Below, piece by piece: positions 26,312 through 34,614 of a stretch of DNA of 64,000 bases. The position numbers were made by a program, and so were the translations under genes. Every line of letters starts with the position of its first letter. Position 1 is the first letter of the stretch. The notes beneath the pieces are model-generated. The model had not been told where the DNA came from. It did not search any database and saw nothing but the letters and a program-made list of their open reading frames with translations. The DNA lies in NCBI GenBank assembly GCA_029976025.1, contig JARKNX010000130.1:28374-92373 (forward strand). The letters are read 5' to 3'. Source of the stretch: Aggregatilineales bacterium. Its GTDB lineage: Bacteria > Chloroflexota > Anaerolineae > Aggregatilineales > Ch27.

Positions 26312-27244
26312 CTATACCTCGGTCTCCAAGCGGCGGGAGAAATAGAATGACACCACCGCGATCCCCATGACGATGAGGAACAGCGCCATCGCAACTGTGC
26401 TGCCGTACCCCATTTTGAACGACGGGAAGGCCTTTTTGTACATATAGGTCGCCATCAGCTCAGAAGCGTTCGACGGCCCTCCCTCCGTCATCACCCAGAT
26501 CAGGTCAAAGTATTTCAGAGAGCCGATCAGGGAGAGCAAAACAGCCGTGCGCACTGTCCCCCGGATGAGGGGGATGGCAATTTTCAGGTAGTACTGCCGG
26601 TCTGTGGCGCCATCGATCAGCGCCGCGTCGCGCAATTCCTCTGAAATGCCGGATAGCGCGGCCAGGAAAAGGATCATGTAGAAGGGGATGTACTGCCAGC
26701 AAATCACGGCGATCACGGAGTAAAGCACGATGCCGGGGTCGCTCAGCCAGTTGCGCTTCAGCGTCTCCAGGCCAATTGCTTTCAGCAAGCCGTTCACCGC
26801 GCCAAAAGAAGGGTCGTAAATATATTTGAAGAGGATACCGACCGCCACTGAGGACATCAACAGCGGGAAGAAGTAGATCGTCTTGAAGATATTGAAGCGA
26901 CGCCCGCCGCGCTCCAGCAGAATAGCCAGGGCCATGCCGATCGGCATCTGGACCGCGATTGACAGCACGACGACGGTCAGATTGTTGCCGAAGGCGCGCC
27001 AGAAAACGTTGTCATTCAGCAGGCGTGCCCAGTTCTCAAGCCCGATAAACTTCCGTGTAGGATCAATCCCGTTCCAGTCGTAGAAGCTCAACTGGAACGA
27101 AGAAATAATCGGCCAGATCACGAAAACGACCATAAACAAGACGGTCGGGAACAGGAAGAGAACGAGGGTCGGCGTGTATTCGTTCCACCGCAGCCATTTG
27201 CGTACGGGGTTGATATCTTGGCGTCGCGCTGCTGCAGAAGCCAC
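26312..27244 (-). CDS. Carbohydrate ABC transporter permease, CUT1 family (MalF type)
   Basis: A 310-residue permease with six helices. The EAA-like loop reads LRDAALIDGATDRQYYLKIAIPLIRGTV. The N-terminal cytoplasmic segment (about 1-25) is basic, as usual for MalF-type subunits. It should form the translocation pore with the MalG-type protein. A GC-rich hairpin in the gap between the binding-protein gene and this gene probably lowers permease expression relative to the binding protein. Confidence 0.93.
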   Translation of the reverse strand: MASAAARRQDINPVRKWLRWNEYTPTLVLFLFPTVLFMVVFVIWPIISSFQLSFYDWNGIDPTRKFIGLENWARLLNDNVFWRAFGNNLTVVVLSIAVQMPIGMALAILLERGGRRFNIFKTIYFFPLLMSSVAVGILFKYIYDPSFGAVNGLLKAIGLETLKRNWLSDPGIVLYSVIAVICWQYIPFYMILFLAALSGISEELRDAALIDGATDRQYYLKIAIPLIRGTVRTAVLLSLIGSLKYFDLIWVMTEGGPSNASELMATYMYKKAFPSFKMGYGSTVAMALFLIVMGIAVVSFYFSRRLETEV

Positions 27245-27267
27245 GGGAATCTCTCCTTGACTGGTCC

Positions 27268-27295
27268 GGGGCGGACCCGGTGCAGAGTCCGCCCC
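27268..27295 (-). promoter_or_regulatory. Intercistronic hairpin between binding-protein and permease genes
   Basis: GGGGCGGAC and GTCCGCCCC form a perfect 9-bp stem. Similar hairpins after malE-like genes stabilise the upstream mRNA and reduce expression of the permeases; the same role is inferred here. Confidence 0.55.
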
Positions 27296-27320
27296 TCTTT
27301 ATTACGGGCATTCAGATGGC

Positions 27321-28598
27321 TTACCGGCCAAAGTACTCAGCGACAGCCTCTTCCTGCATAGCGGCAGCCTCCTCCGGGGTTATCTCCAGCCCGAAGAGCG
27401 CCTGCATCGTATCCTTGTGCACCTCGCCAAGCTCCGGCGGGAGGTACTGGTCGTACCAGAGCTGCACGCTGGCGGCGTTTTCCACCATGGCCATCACCTG
27501 CTGCAGGATCGGGTCTTCGAGCATCTCGGAGACACCGACCACCGGCGGGATGCGCCCGGCTTCGACACGCAACGCAACTGACTCGTCGTCGATCAGGTAG
27601 GTGATCAGCTCAAAGGCTTCGTCGGGGTACTCGCAGGTGGCAGAGATGTGATAGTAGTTATCGCCCACCGTGCCGACAACGTTAGACGGGTCACCGACCC
27701 CATCTTCAACCGCCGGGAAAGCGAAGAAGCCGAGCGAGCTTTCATAGAATTCCGGGTTCTCAGCTTTGAAGTTAGCGATCTCCCAGGTGCCCATCAACTC
27801 CATAGCCGCCTCTCCAGCATATACTGGCATGCGGGATTGGCCGGTGTCATAGTCGAGGTTGTTGAAGCCCTCGATGAAGGCGCCCATCTCCACTAGGTCC
27901 TGGATCATCTCACCGGCCTGGACGAACGCCGGGTCCTCAAAGGTGCCGCCGGGCAGCCGGTTGGCGGCCGCCTGGAAGATCTCGGGTCCGCCGATCCGGT
28001 CGACCAGGTACATGTAGTACATGGAGCTTGTCCACTTGGTCTTGTTGGCCAGGGAGAACGGCACCACACCGTTGTCGATCAGCGTCTGAGACACAGCCAC
28101 CAGTTCGTCCCAGGTCGTGGGGGGTTCCAGGTTATACCGCCCAAAGATATCCTTGTTGTAGTAGAAGACGGCCACGGCCGTATTCTCCACCGGCACGCCC
28201 CAGATCTTGTCGTCGAAGGTCACGTTGCTCAGGGAAGCTGGCAGGAAGTGCTCGACATAGTTGTCGGCCATCATGTAGTCGGTCAGGTCGATCACCTGCC
28301 CGGCCTGCTCATATTCGTACAGCGGGCCGCCACCCCAGGAGGGGAAGACGCAGGGCGGATCGCCGGCGCCCATCGCCGTGCGGATCTGCAGTTTGAACGG
28401 GTCATTTTGCAGCGGCACAACCTCTACACTCACGCCGGGGTTAGCCGCCATATACCGATCAACTGCCTGCTGAATTAACTCCGGCCCGACTCCGGAGGTC
28501 TGAATATGCCAGAGCGTGATATGCGGTCCCTGGGCAGCCACCGGCGCGAGGCCGGCAACCATCACAGCCAGCAAGGTGAAAACAACTAACTTGCGCAT
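27321..28598 (-). CDS. Sugar-binding protein of a CUT1 ABC transporter
   Basis: A 425-residue extracellular-solute-binding protein family 1 member. The signal peptide (about 1-23, ending PVAAQ) shows no lipobox cysteine, so anchoring is unclear. The mature part starts HITLWHIQTSGVGPELIQQAVDRY and contains DPPCVFPSWGGGPLYEYEQAGQV, both typical of the family. The ATG at 28598 has AAGGAGA at 5-base spacing and starts the signal peptide; a longer in-frame reading reaches 28757 but overlaps the lacI-type gene. It delivers a sugar or oligosaccharide to the two permeases downstream. Confidence 0.92.
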   Translation of the reverse strand: MRKLVVFTLLAVMVAGLAPVAAQGPHITLWHIQTSGVGPELIQQAVDRYMAANPGVSVEVVPLQNDPFKLQIRTAMGAGDPPCVFPSWGGGPLYEYEQAGQVIDLTDYMMADNYVEHFLPASLSNVTFDDKIWGVPVENTAVAVFYYNKDIFGRYNLEPPTTWDELVAVSQTLIDNGVVPFSLANKTKWTSSMYYMYLVDRIGGPEIFQAAANRLPGGTFEDPAFVQAGEMIQDLVEMGAFIEGFNNLDYDTGQSRMPVYAGEAAMELMGTWEIANFKAENPEFYESSLGFFAFPAVEDGVGDPSNVVGTVGDNYYHISATCEYPDEAFELITYLIDDESVALRVEAGRIPPVVGVSEMLEDPILQQVMAMVENAASVQLWYDQYLPPELGEVHKDTMQALFGLEITPEEAAAMQEEAVAEYFGR

Positions 28599-28735
28599 GG
28601 GGGTCTCCTTAATACGCCATCTCAGACAATCGGCTGCAAGACAAAATCCACCCGTTTTGCTGTCGATAGTGCCTCCTTTCTCCTCCTTTAACAGGTCTGC
28701 GATGCGGCCGCGACATGCCTTCTCACCTGTGGTGA

Positions 28736-29749
28736 TCACCGGCGTGGCGGAGCGCAAGACTCGCGAATGATCAACTCTGTAGGCAGCACCAGGTGTTCCA
28801 CAGACGCGTCCGGATTGTCGATATAAGTAAGCAGCAGCCGGGACGCGGCGCGCCCAAACTCACTCAGGGGCTGGCGGACGGTAGTCAGCCTGGGATCGGC
28901 AAACAAACAAATATCGGTGTCATCAAAACCTATCACCGACAGATCTGCAGGAATTTGCAGGTCAGCCATACGAGCCGCGTCAATGGCCCCCAGCGCGGAA
29001 CGATCGTTGGCCGCGAAAATGGCGGTGGGCCGATCGGGCAGCCGGAGCAATACTTCCGCCGCCTCGTGCCCCCCCTGCCGGGTGAAGGAGCCGCAGGCCA
29101 CGAGCGCCGGATCGGGCGTAATGCCGCGGTCGGAGAGGGCCGCTTCATAACCTTCGCGGCGCGTTCGGGAACTGCTCATGTACGGCCGTCCCTCGATGAA
29201 GCCAATGCGGCGATGGCCCAGATCCAGCAGGTAAGACACGGCATCATAAGCCCCACGCCAGTTAGCGGCGGTGACGGTCGGGCCAATATCGCCGGACCCC
29301 ACCTCATCGATGACAACGTAGGGGAATTTTCGCTGCCGCAGCCTGGCGGTGAAGCCTTCCGGGTCCTGCGGCAGCAGGATGAGCAGGCCGTCGGTTATCG
29401 CCCGAATCATGCCGCCGATTGTTGGAGAGGCGTTGTTCTTGCGGAGGTGCACGCTCTGGATAAACAGATCATATTCGGCATCTGCCAGAACTTCATCGAC
29501 GCCGCTCAAAATCTGCATCACATAATTATTGTCAATCCGAAGCTCAGGAGTGAACAGGCCGACGATCCGGGCGCGGCCGCCGGCGAGGCGGCGGGCCACC
29601 GGATTCAACTCGTAACCCGTTTCATTCACAGCCTGCAGGACGCGCGCGGTCAGCTCCGGACTCACGTAGTGCGTGCCATTCAGCACATGCGAGACAGTGG
29701 ACATGGAAACGCCCGCGCGTTGGGCCACGTGCTTGATGGTTACGGCCAT
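28736..29749 (-). CDS. LacI-family transcriptional regulator
   Basis: A 337-residue LacI/GalR-type protein. The helix-turn-helix is at about 3-22 (TIKHVAQRAGVSMSTVSHVLNG), the hinge near 45-60, and the effector-binding domain follows with the usual VIGFDDTDI stretch. ATG at 29749 is chosen because it sits at the family's normal N-terminus; the in-frame ATG at 29791 lies upstream of the predicted transcription start and operator. A perfect promoter and a GAAACG-type operator overlap the start site, which predicts autorepression. The sugar ABC/GH3 genes follow after 138 bases on the same strand and are the probable target. Confidence 0.93.
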   Translation of the reverse strand: MAVTIKHVAQRAGVSMSTVSHVLNGTHYVSPELTARVLQAVNETGYELNPVARRLAGGRARIVGLFTPELRIDNNYVMQILSGVDEVLADAEYDLFIQSVHLRKNNASPTIGGMIRAITDGLLILLPQDPEGFTARLRQRKFPYVVIDEVGSGDIGPTVTAANWRGAYDAVSYLLDLGHRRIGFIEGRPYMSSSRTRREGYEAALSDRGITPDPALVACGSFTRQGGHEAAEVLLRLPDRPTAIFAANDRSALGAIDAARMADLQIPADLSVIGFDDTDICLFADPRLTTVRQPLSEFGRAASRLLLTYIDNPDASVEHLVLPTELIIRESCAPPRR

Positions 29750-29770
29750 CGGCAATATCTGAGGAGCAGT

Positions 29771-29786
29771 ATCGAAACGCTTCGAT
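29771..29786. promoter_or_regulatory. LacI-family operator
   Basis: ATCGAAACGCTTCGAT is an inverted repeat (ATCGAA/TTCGAT arms) with the central CG typical of LacI-family sites. It overlaps the predicted transcription start of the lacI-type gene, fitting autorepression. Confidence 0.72.
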
Positions 29787-29789
29787 CTC

Positions 29790-29818
29790 ATTAAACATCG
29801 ATTTTATATCTGTGTCAA
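29790..29818 (-). promoter_or_regulatory. Consensus promoter of the LacI-type regulator
   Basis: TTGACA (29813-29818) and TTTAAT (29790-29795) on the minus strand are 17 bases apart, directly followed by the operator. Confidence 0.78.
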
Positions 29819-30028
29819 GCCAGATCAGAGAGCATTAGTGAGCCGGGAACAGATAGCGAATATCGCGTGCAAAGGGCAAAGAAGCCGCAGCAGCCCTTCC
29901 GCTTCACACCCCTCATAAGGATGTAACGGGAGCAGCGCAGATCGAGACTGTGATCGGGGGATTCGGCCGCCAGCCGGCAGGCCATGCCCTCAGCGCCCCC
30001 TTCCCCTGCCGCGAGGTCTCTTGCTCTG

Positions 30029-30058
30029 TTGGCCGGGTTCGGCGGACAATGCTATGAT
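30029..30058 (+). promoter_or_regulatory. Promoter of the membrane-anchored protein at 30116
   Basis: TTGGCC (30029-30034) and TATGAT (30053-30058) are 18 bases apart. Its position supports the ATG at 30116 over an in-frame start at 29984. Confidence 0.55.
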
Positions 30059-30115
30059 TGGACCAGCAACCATCCTGGTACCCTCGACGGTATCTCTCAT
30101 CGGGAGCGCACGGCC

Positions 30116-31090
30116 ATGCAGGTGCTTAAATCCTTCTGGGGGAGCTTCAAGACCTTCGCCATTCTGTTTTCGTTCATCGTCAATCTGGTTCTGGTGATTG
30201 TCCTGCTCGTTGTGGGATCGCTGATATTCCAGATCAAGAATGGGATTGCCGAACCGCTGATCGACGGGCTGTATTCCAGCTTTGTCGGCCTGGACAAAGC
30301 CACTATTGACCGTGTGATCCCGGTGCGGGAGACAATCCCGGTGCGATTCATCCTGCCGCTGGAACAGAACACCAATGTCGTGCTGACATCGGATGTTCCG
30401 CTGCGGGCCAACGCCAGCTTCAACCTGCCTGGCGGCGGCGGCACGATCAACGGCACAGTCAGCCTCAACCTGCCGGCCGGTATGCTGCTCCCGGTGACGC
30501 TGGACCTGGACGTGCCGGTGGACACTATGCTGCCGATCAGTCTGGACGTACGGGCGGTGATCCCGCTGGAAGAAACACAGCTCCACGACGCCTTCCAGAA
30601 TCTGCGCGGGCTGCTGGAGCCGTTCGTGCGTATCCTGGATAACCTGCCCAGCAATAGCCAGCAGGGCATGGACTTCCTCAGCGCGGTCCTGGCCGGGCGC
30701 GGGCCTGATCTGCTGGCTCCCACCCGGGGCAGCCAGTACCCCTGGCCGGGCTTCTCCCGCACGGCGGGCGACGGCTACAACTGGCCGGCGGATATGCCGC
30801 CCCAGCCCGGCCAGAGCACGGGGACTGTGCCCGGCGGCCTGGCGGCCTGGGATGTGGCCCCCGGCGCGCCGGACGGCATCTACATCCCCTACGGCATGAT
30901 CGGCCCGGCGGGGATCATCCCGGCGGGCAGCGACATGGTCGGCCCGGACTCCCCGAGCATGGCCTACCCCGGCGCGTCAGGAGCGACCGGAGAGACCGAG
31001 GCTGTCCCGGAGCCAGCGGCTACAGAAGAAACGCCTGTTGACGCCACGCCGCCGGCGGACCTGGGCATCATCACGCCCACCGCGCCCTAG
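30116..31090 (+). CDS. Membrane-anchored protein of unknown function with Pro/Gly-rich tail
   Basis: The 324-residue protein begins with a short basic segment and one strong transmembrane helix at about 10-37 (FAILFSFIVNLVLVIVLLVVGSLIF). The outer part repeats beta-type phrases such as TIPVRFILPLEQNTNVVL, LNLPAGMLLPVTLDLDVPV and DTMLPISLDVRAVIPLEET, suggesting a beta-rich barrel or sandwich at about 70-160. From about 200 it is low-complexity, rich in Pro, Gly and acidic residues. I do not recognise the family. The start is chosen from a GGGAG box and an upstream promoter. No neighbour indicates a role. Confidence 0.65.
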   Translation: MQVLKSFWGSFKTFAILFSFIVNLVLVIVLLVVGSLIFQIKNGIAEPLIDGLYSSFVGLDKATIDRVIPVRETIPVRFILPLEQNTNVVLTSDVPLRANASFNLPGGGGTINGTVSLNLPAGMLLPVTLDLDVPVDTMLPISLDVRAVIPLEETQLHDAFQNLRGLLEPFVRILDNLPSNSQQGMDFLSAVLAGRGPDLLAPTRGSQYPWPGFSRTAGDGYNWPADMPPQPGQSTGTVPGGLAAWDVAPGAPDGIYIPYGMIGPAGIIPAGSDMVGPDSPSMAYPGASGATGETEAVPEPAATEETPVDATPPADLGIITPTAP

Positions 31091-31159
31091 TGCCGGGCAG
31101 CCTGTGCCGCAAGGGGCGGGGAAAAACGGGGACAGGTAGCCGGCGTAGTGGCGCCAGGA

Positions 31160-31181
31160 GCAGGGGGCTTAAGCCCCCTGC
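31160..31181. repeat. Perfect palindrome with GGGGCTTAAGCCCC core
   Basis: GCAGGGGGCTT and AAGCCCCCTGC form a perfect 22-base palindrome in the gap after the membrane-protein gene. A related core occurs at 36263-36274, so it may be a dispersed palindromic repeat. Confidence 0.5.
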
Positions 31182-31363
31182 CGGGCCGAACGGAGTTGCG
31201 GGCCGGGCGTCCAACGAGCGATCAACCCGGCCTCCGCCGCTGGCTGCCGATCGTCCGCTTCCTGCTCCCCGCCCCGGGGGAAGTGTCCCGTGCCAGCCAA
31301 CGCCGGCTGTGTTATGCTTGAGCGCTGCGCGAATGAGCAGGACAGCCGACCGAAGCAGGTGCC

Positions 31364-32281
31364 ATGACCCAGCAGCCGTTATCCCCCCCCATCTGTGATT
31401 ACGAAGGCTCCGGTTACGAAGCCGACTTCTGGCAGGGTCAGGGGCGCGATTACGAAGATCGCGTCGAGCGGATCGCCCTGCGGCGGCTCCTGCCGGTAAC
31501 CGGGCGGCGCGCCCTGGAGATCGGCGCCGGGTATGGCCGCCTGACGTCGGAGCTTGACCGGTACGGACACGTGGTCCTGCTGGATTACTCCCGAACGATG
31601 CTGGCGCGGGCGCGGGCGCGCCTCGGCGACGACCATTACACCTATGTGGCCGCGGATATCTACCATATGCCATTTCAACCCGGGCAGTTCGATATCGCCA
31701 CCATGATCCGGGTGATCCACCACCTGGCCGATGTGCCGCTGGCTCTGGCGAACATCCGGCAGGTCCTGGCGCCGGGCGCGGCCTTCATCCTGGAATACGC
31801 CAACAAGCGCAACCTCAAAGCGATTCTTCGCCGGGCGGCAGGCCGGCAGGCGTGGAATCCCGGCAGCCTGGAGCCGGTGGAGCTGATCCCGCTGAACTTC
31901 AACTTTCACCCGGCCTATATGCTCATGGTCATGCGCGAATCCGGTTTTGATGTGCGGCGGCGGCTGGCAGTGTCGTACTTCCGGCTGGGGGCGCTGAAGC
32001 GGGTGATCCCGGGCGGGGCGCTGGCGGCGATGGACGGCGCGGTCCAGACCTGGGCGCCGCTGTACTCGCCGAGCGTTTTCAGCGCCAACGAAGCGCGCCC
32101 GGACTGGCCGGGCCAGCAGGGGCCAGCCGGCGACATCGACCAGCCGCTGGCTTTCCGCTGCCCGGTCTGCGGCGGCGATCTGGAGGCCGCTGGGCCGGAT
32201 GAGCTAATCTGCCTGGCAGATACGTGCGGCCGGCGCTGGGTCCGCCGCGACGGCATTTATGACTTCAAGGAGCCGCTGTGA
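31364..32281 (+). CDS. SAM-dependent methyltransferase with C-terminal zinc ribbon
   Basis: A class I methyltransferase domain occupies about 45-190: motif I ALEIGAGYGRL, VLLDYSRTML, YVAADIYHMPF and MIRVIHHL. At about 263-300 there is a CPVCGGDLEAAGPDELICLADTC zinc-ribbon-like, Trm112-type segment, followed by GIYDFKEPL. Fusions of this kind modify small molecules, lipids or proteins; the substrate cannot be told. It precedes a GNAT acetyltransferase gene by 61 bases on the same strand. Confidence 0.85.
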   Translation: MTQQPLSPPICDYEGSGYEADFWQGQGRDYEDRVERIALRRLLPVTGRRALEIGAGYGRLTSELDRYGHVVLLDYSRTMLARARARLGDDHYTYVAADIYHMPFQPGQFDIATMIRVIHHLADVPLALANIRQVLAPGAAFILEYANKRNLKAILRRAAGRQAWNPGSLEPVELIPLNFNFHPAYMLMVMRESGFDVRRRLAVSYFRLGALKRVIPGGALAAMDGAVQTWAPLYSPSVFSANEARPDWPGQQGPAGDIDQPLAFRCPVCGGDLEAAGPDELICLADTCGRRWVRRDGIYDFKEPL

Positions 32282-32342
32282 CGCTGCGGAGGGTCCCCGC
32301 CCGGGGGTCGCTATTCTCACCAGTCGCGAGGGGTCAGGCGCT

Positions 32343-32870
32343 ATGACAACCCTTGTACAGGCAACAACCGGAACGCAAATCCAGCAGGTCAGAGAGCTGT
32401 TTCTGGAATACTTCGAATTTTTGCGCACTGAAGTTGACACCAATGTAGCCGATCTCAACGAAGTCCCGACCGTGGCCGGCTACCGGCAGGAGCTGGCCGG
32501 GCTGCCGGGCGACTACGCGCCCCCGGCCGGGCGGCTGCTGCTGGCGCAGGTTGAAGGGGAGAGCGCGGGTTGTGTGGCCTTCCACAAATTCAGCGCGGGT
32601 GTCTGTGAGGTGAAGCGGCTGTGGGTGCGGCCCCGGTTTCGGCGTCAACACGTCGGGCGGATACTCCTGGAAGGGTTGATTGCAGAAGCGCGCCAGGCCG
32701 GCTACGCAGCCATGATCCTGAGCACCGCCGATGTCCTGAAGGAAGCGCAATCGCTCTACCAGTCGGTGGGCTTTGAGCATACAGCGCCTTACTTCGACGG
32801 TCCGGAAGCGTTTATGGCCCGCGAGATCTTCATGAAGCTCGACCTGACTCGCCAGCAGGGACCCGCCTAA
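32343..32870 (+). CDS. GNAT-family N-acetyltransferase
   Basis: A 175-residue acetyltransferase. The acetyl-CoA pyrophosphate loop is in VKRLWVRPRFRRQHVGRILLEGLIAEA, and the C-terminal motif is AQSLYQSVGFEHTAPY. The ATG at 32343 is used because an upstream in-frame start at 32259 adds residues that lie within the preceding gene. The acceptor could be a small molecule or a protein N-terminus or lysine; no neighbour narrows this. Confidence 0.86.
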   Translation: MTTLVQATTGTQIQQVRELFLEYFEFLRTEVDTNVADLNEVPTVAGYRQELAGLPGDYAPPAGRLLLAQVEGESAGCVAFHKFSAGVCEVKRLWVRPRFRRQHVGRILLEGLIAEARQAGYAAMILSTADVLKEAQSLYQSVGFEHTAPYFDGPEAFMAREIFMKLDLTRQQGPA

Positions 32871-32947
32871 CTTGACCGCCCGCCCGCCCCGGATTAGGAT
32901 TGGCGACAGATGTGGACACCTGACCACGATCGATTCCGGAGCCATTG

Positions 32948-33889
32948 ATGATCGAAGTACGCAACCTGACCCGCCGCTATGGACAGTTCGTGGCGGTGGA
33001 TGACATCAGCTTCCAGGCGCGCCCCGGCGAGATTGTCGGCTTCCTGGGGCCGAACGGCGCGGGTAAGACGACGACCATGCGCGTCCTGACTGGCTATATC
33101 CCCCCCACATCGGGGACGGTGCGGATAGCTGGCGTTGACGTGATGGAAGATTCGCTGGAAGCCCGCCGCCATACCGGCTACCTGCCGGAGACCGTGCCGC
33201 TCTACCCCGATATGACCGTGCGCGAGATGGTGAATTTCGTGGCTGATCTGCGCGGCGTAGCCAGCCGCCGGGCACGGGTGGACGAGGCGCTGGCCCAGGT
33301 CGGCATGACCGAGCGCGCCGGCAGCCTGATCCGCAGCCTGTCCAAAGGGATGCGCCAGCGCGTCGGCCTGGCTCAGGCCCTGGTGCACAGCCCGCCCATC
33401 CTGATTCTGGATGAGCCGACTATCGGCCTGGACCCGCATCAGGTGATCGAGGTGCGCGATCTGGTGCGCGGGCTGGGTGCGGCGGACCGGACGGTCCTGT
33501 TCAGCACCCACATCCTGTCTGAGGCGGAGCAGGTCTGCGACCGCGTCCTGATCATCGCCGGCGGGCGGATCGTGGCCGAAGGCGCGCCGGACGCGCTGCG
33601 CGACTCGCTCCAGCGCGGGGGACGGGTATACCTGCGGCTGGCGAACGCGCCGGAGTTGAAGCAGGTCCGGCGCGTGCTGGGGGATGTGGCTGGCGTGGCC
33701 GGTGTAGAGTCAGAAAGCGGCGGCTTCGTGGTCCAGATGGTCAAAGGGATGGACGCCCGCGCCGCCGTAGCCGGGGAAGCTGTCCGCGCCGGATGGCGGG
33801 TGCTGGAGATGCGCCCCTGGGGGGCGACGCTGGAAGATATCTTCCTGGAGTTCACGGCCTCCAGTCGCACCATCAAAAGGAGGCGCTGA
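32948..33889 (+). CDS. ABC-2 type transporter ATP-binding protein (GldA-like)
   Basis: A 313-residue ATPase with Walker A GPNGAGKTTT, signature LSKGMRQRVG, Walker B LILDEPT and the switch His in LFSTHILSEAEQ. The C-terminal extension (about 220-313) matches GldA/NatA-type exporters. It is the first gene of a three-gene unit with a GldF-like permease (1-base overlap) and a GldG-like auxiliary protein (4-base overlap). In Bacteroidetes this trio belongs to the gliding apparatus, but homologues are widespread in non-gliding bacteria, where the substrate is unknown. Confidence 0.92.
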   Translation: MIEVRNLTRRYGQFVAVDDISFQARPGEIVGFLGPNGAGKTTTMRVLTGYIPPTSGTVRIAGVDVMEDSLEARRHTGYLPETVPLYPDMTVREMVNFVADLRGVASRRARVDEALAQVGMTERAGSLIRSLSKGMRQRVGLAQALVHSPPILILDEPTIGLDPHQVIEVRDLVRGLGAADRTVLFSTHILSEAEQVCDRVLIIAGGRIVAEGAPDALRDSLQRGGRVYLRLANAPELKQVRRVLGDVAGVAGVESESGGFVVQMVKGMDARAAVAGEAVRAGWRVLEMRPWGATLEDIFLEFTASSRTIKRRR

Positions 33890-34614
33890 TGTGGGTCGTC
33901 TTTAAGCGCGAGATGCGCCAGTACTTCACCTCACCAATCGCCTATCTGGTCGCCTTCGCTGTCCTGTTCCTGACCGGCATCACCTTCACCTCTGATCTGC
34001 GGGCGCGCAGCGGCCTGGCCCCGGCGGACGGCTCTGTAATCCAGGGCTTCTTCGCCTTCGTCATGATCTTCCTGGCTCCTCTGCTGACGATGCGCCTGCT
34101 GGCGGAAGAAACGCGCGAGGGCACGATCGAGCTGCTGCTGACCCTGCCTGTTCAGGATGGCGCCGTCGTATTCGGCAAGTTTCTCGGCGCGTGGGCCTAT
34201 TACACACTGCTGCTGCTGGCGACGCTGGTGTACCCGATCCTCCTGATCGCGCTGGGCAACCCCGATATCGGCGCCATGATCGCCGGCACGATCGGCCTGT
34301 GGCTGTACGGCGGCAGCATCCTCTCGGTCGGGTTGCTTTTCTCCGCCCTGACGGAGAACCAGATCGTGGCCGGCTTCCTGAGCATGGCGGCGCTCTTTTT
34401 GCTCTGGCTGGCCGATTCAATCGGCATCTTGTTCGCCGGGATCAGCGTGGAGGCGGCGGAGTTCGTGCGGACGCTCAGCCTGCGCGGCCACCTCTCCACA
34501 TCGTTTCTGCTGGGCATCTTCCGCCCGGAGGACGCCGTCTTTTATATCGGCCTGACGGCGGTTATGCTGCTGATCACGATTCAGATCGTAGGGGCCAGGA
34601 GGTGGCGCACATGA
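33889..34614 (+). CDS. ABC-2 type permease (GldF-like)
   Basis: A 241-residue membrane protein with about six transmembrane helices, starting MWVVFKREMRQYFTSPIAYLV, the hallmark of the GldF/NosY-type permease family, followed by LLAEETREGTIELLLTLPVQDGAVVFGKFLGA. The ATG overlaps the ATPase stop by one base and has AGGAGG at 6 bases. The gene overlaps the next by 4 bases, so translation of the three subunits is coupled. Confidence 0.92.
   Translation: MWVVFKREMRQYFTSPIAYLVAFAVLFLTGITFTSDLRARSGLAPADGSVIQGFFAFVMIFLAPLLTMRLLAEETREGTIELLLTLPVQDGAVVFGKFLGAWAYYTLLLLATLVYPILLIALGNPDIGAMIAGTIGLWLYGGSILSVGLLFSALTENQIVAGFLSMAALFLLWLADSIGILFAGISVEAAEFVRTLSLRGHLSTSFLLGIFRPEDAVFYIGLTAVMLLITIQIVGARRWRT

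Noticed and set aside
24560..26350. 596-residue open frame on the plus strand
   Set aside because: It runs antisense through the GH3 and permease genes, both of which have full family motifs; no motif is seen in the antisense frame.
28731..28740. Perfect palindrome GGTGATCACC
   Set aside because: It overlaps the stop codon of the LacI-type gene and does not match the operator found upstream of that gene; a 10-base palindrome is expected by chance.
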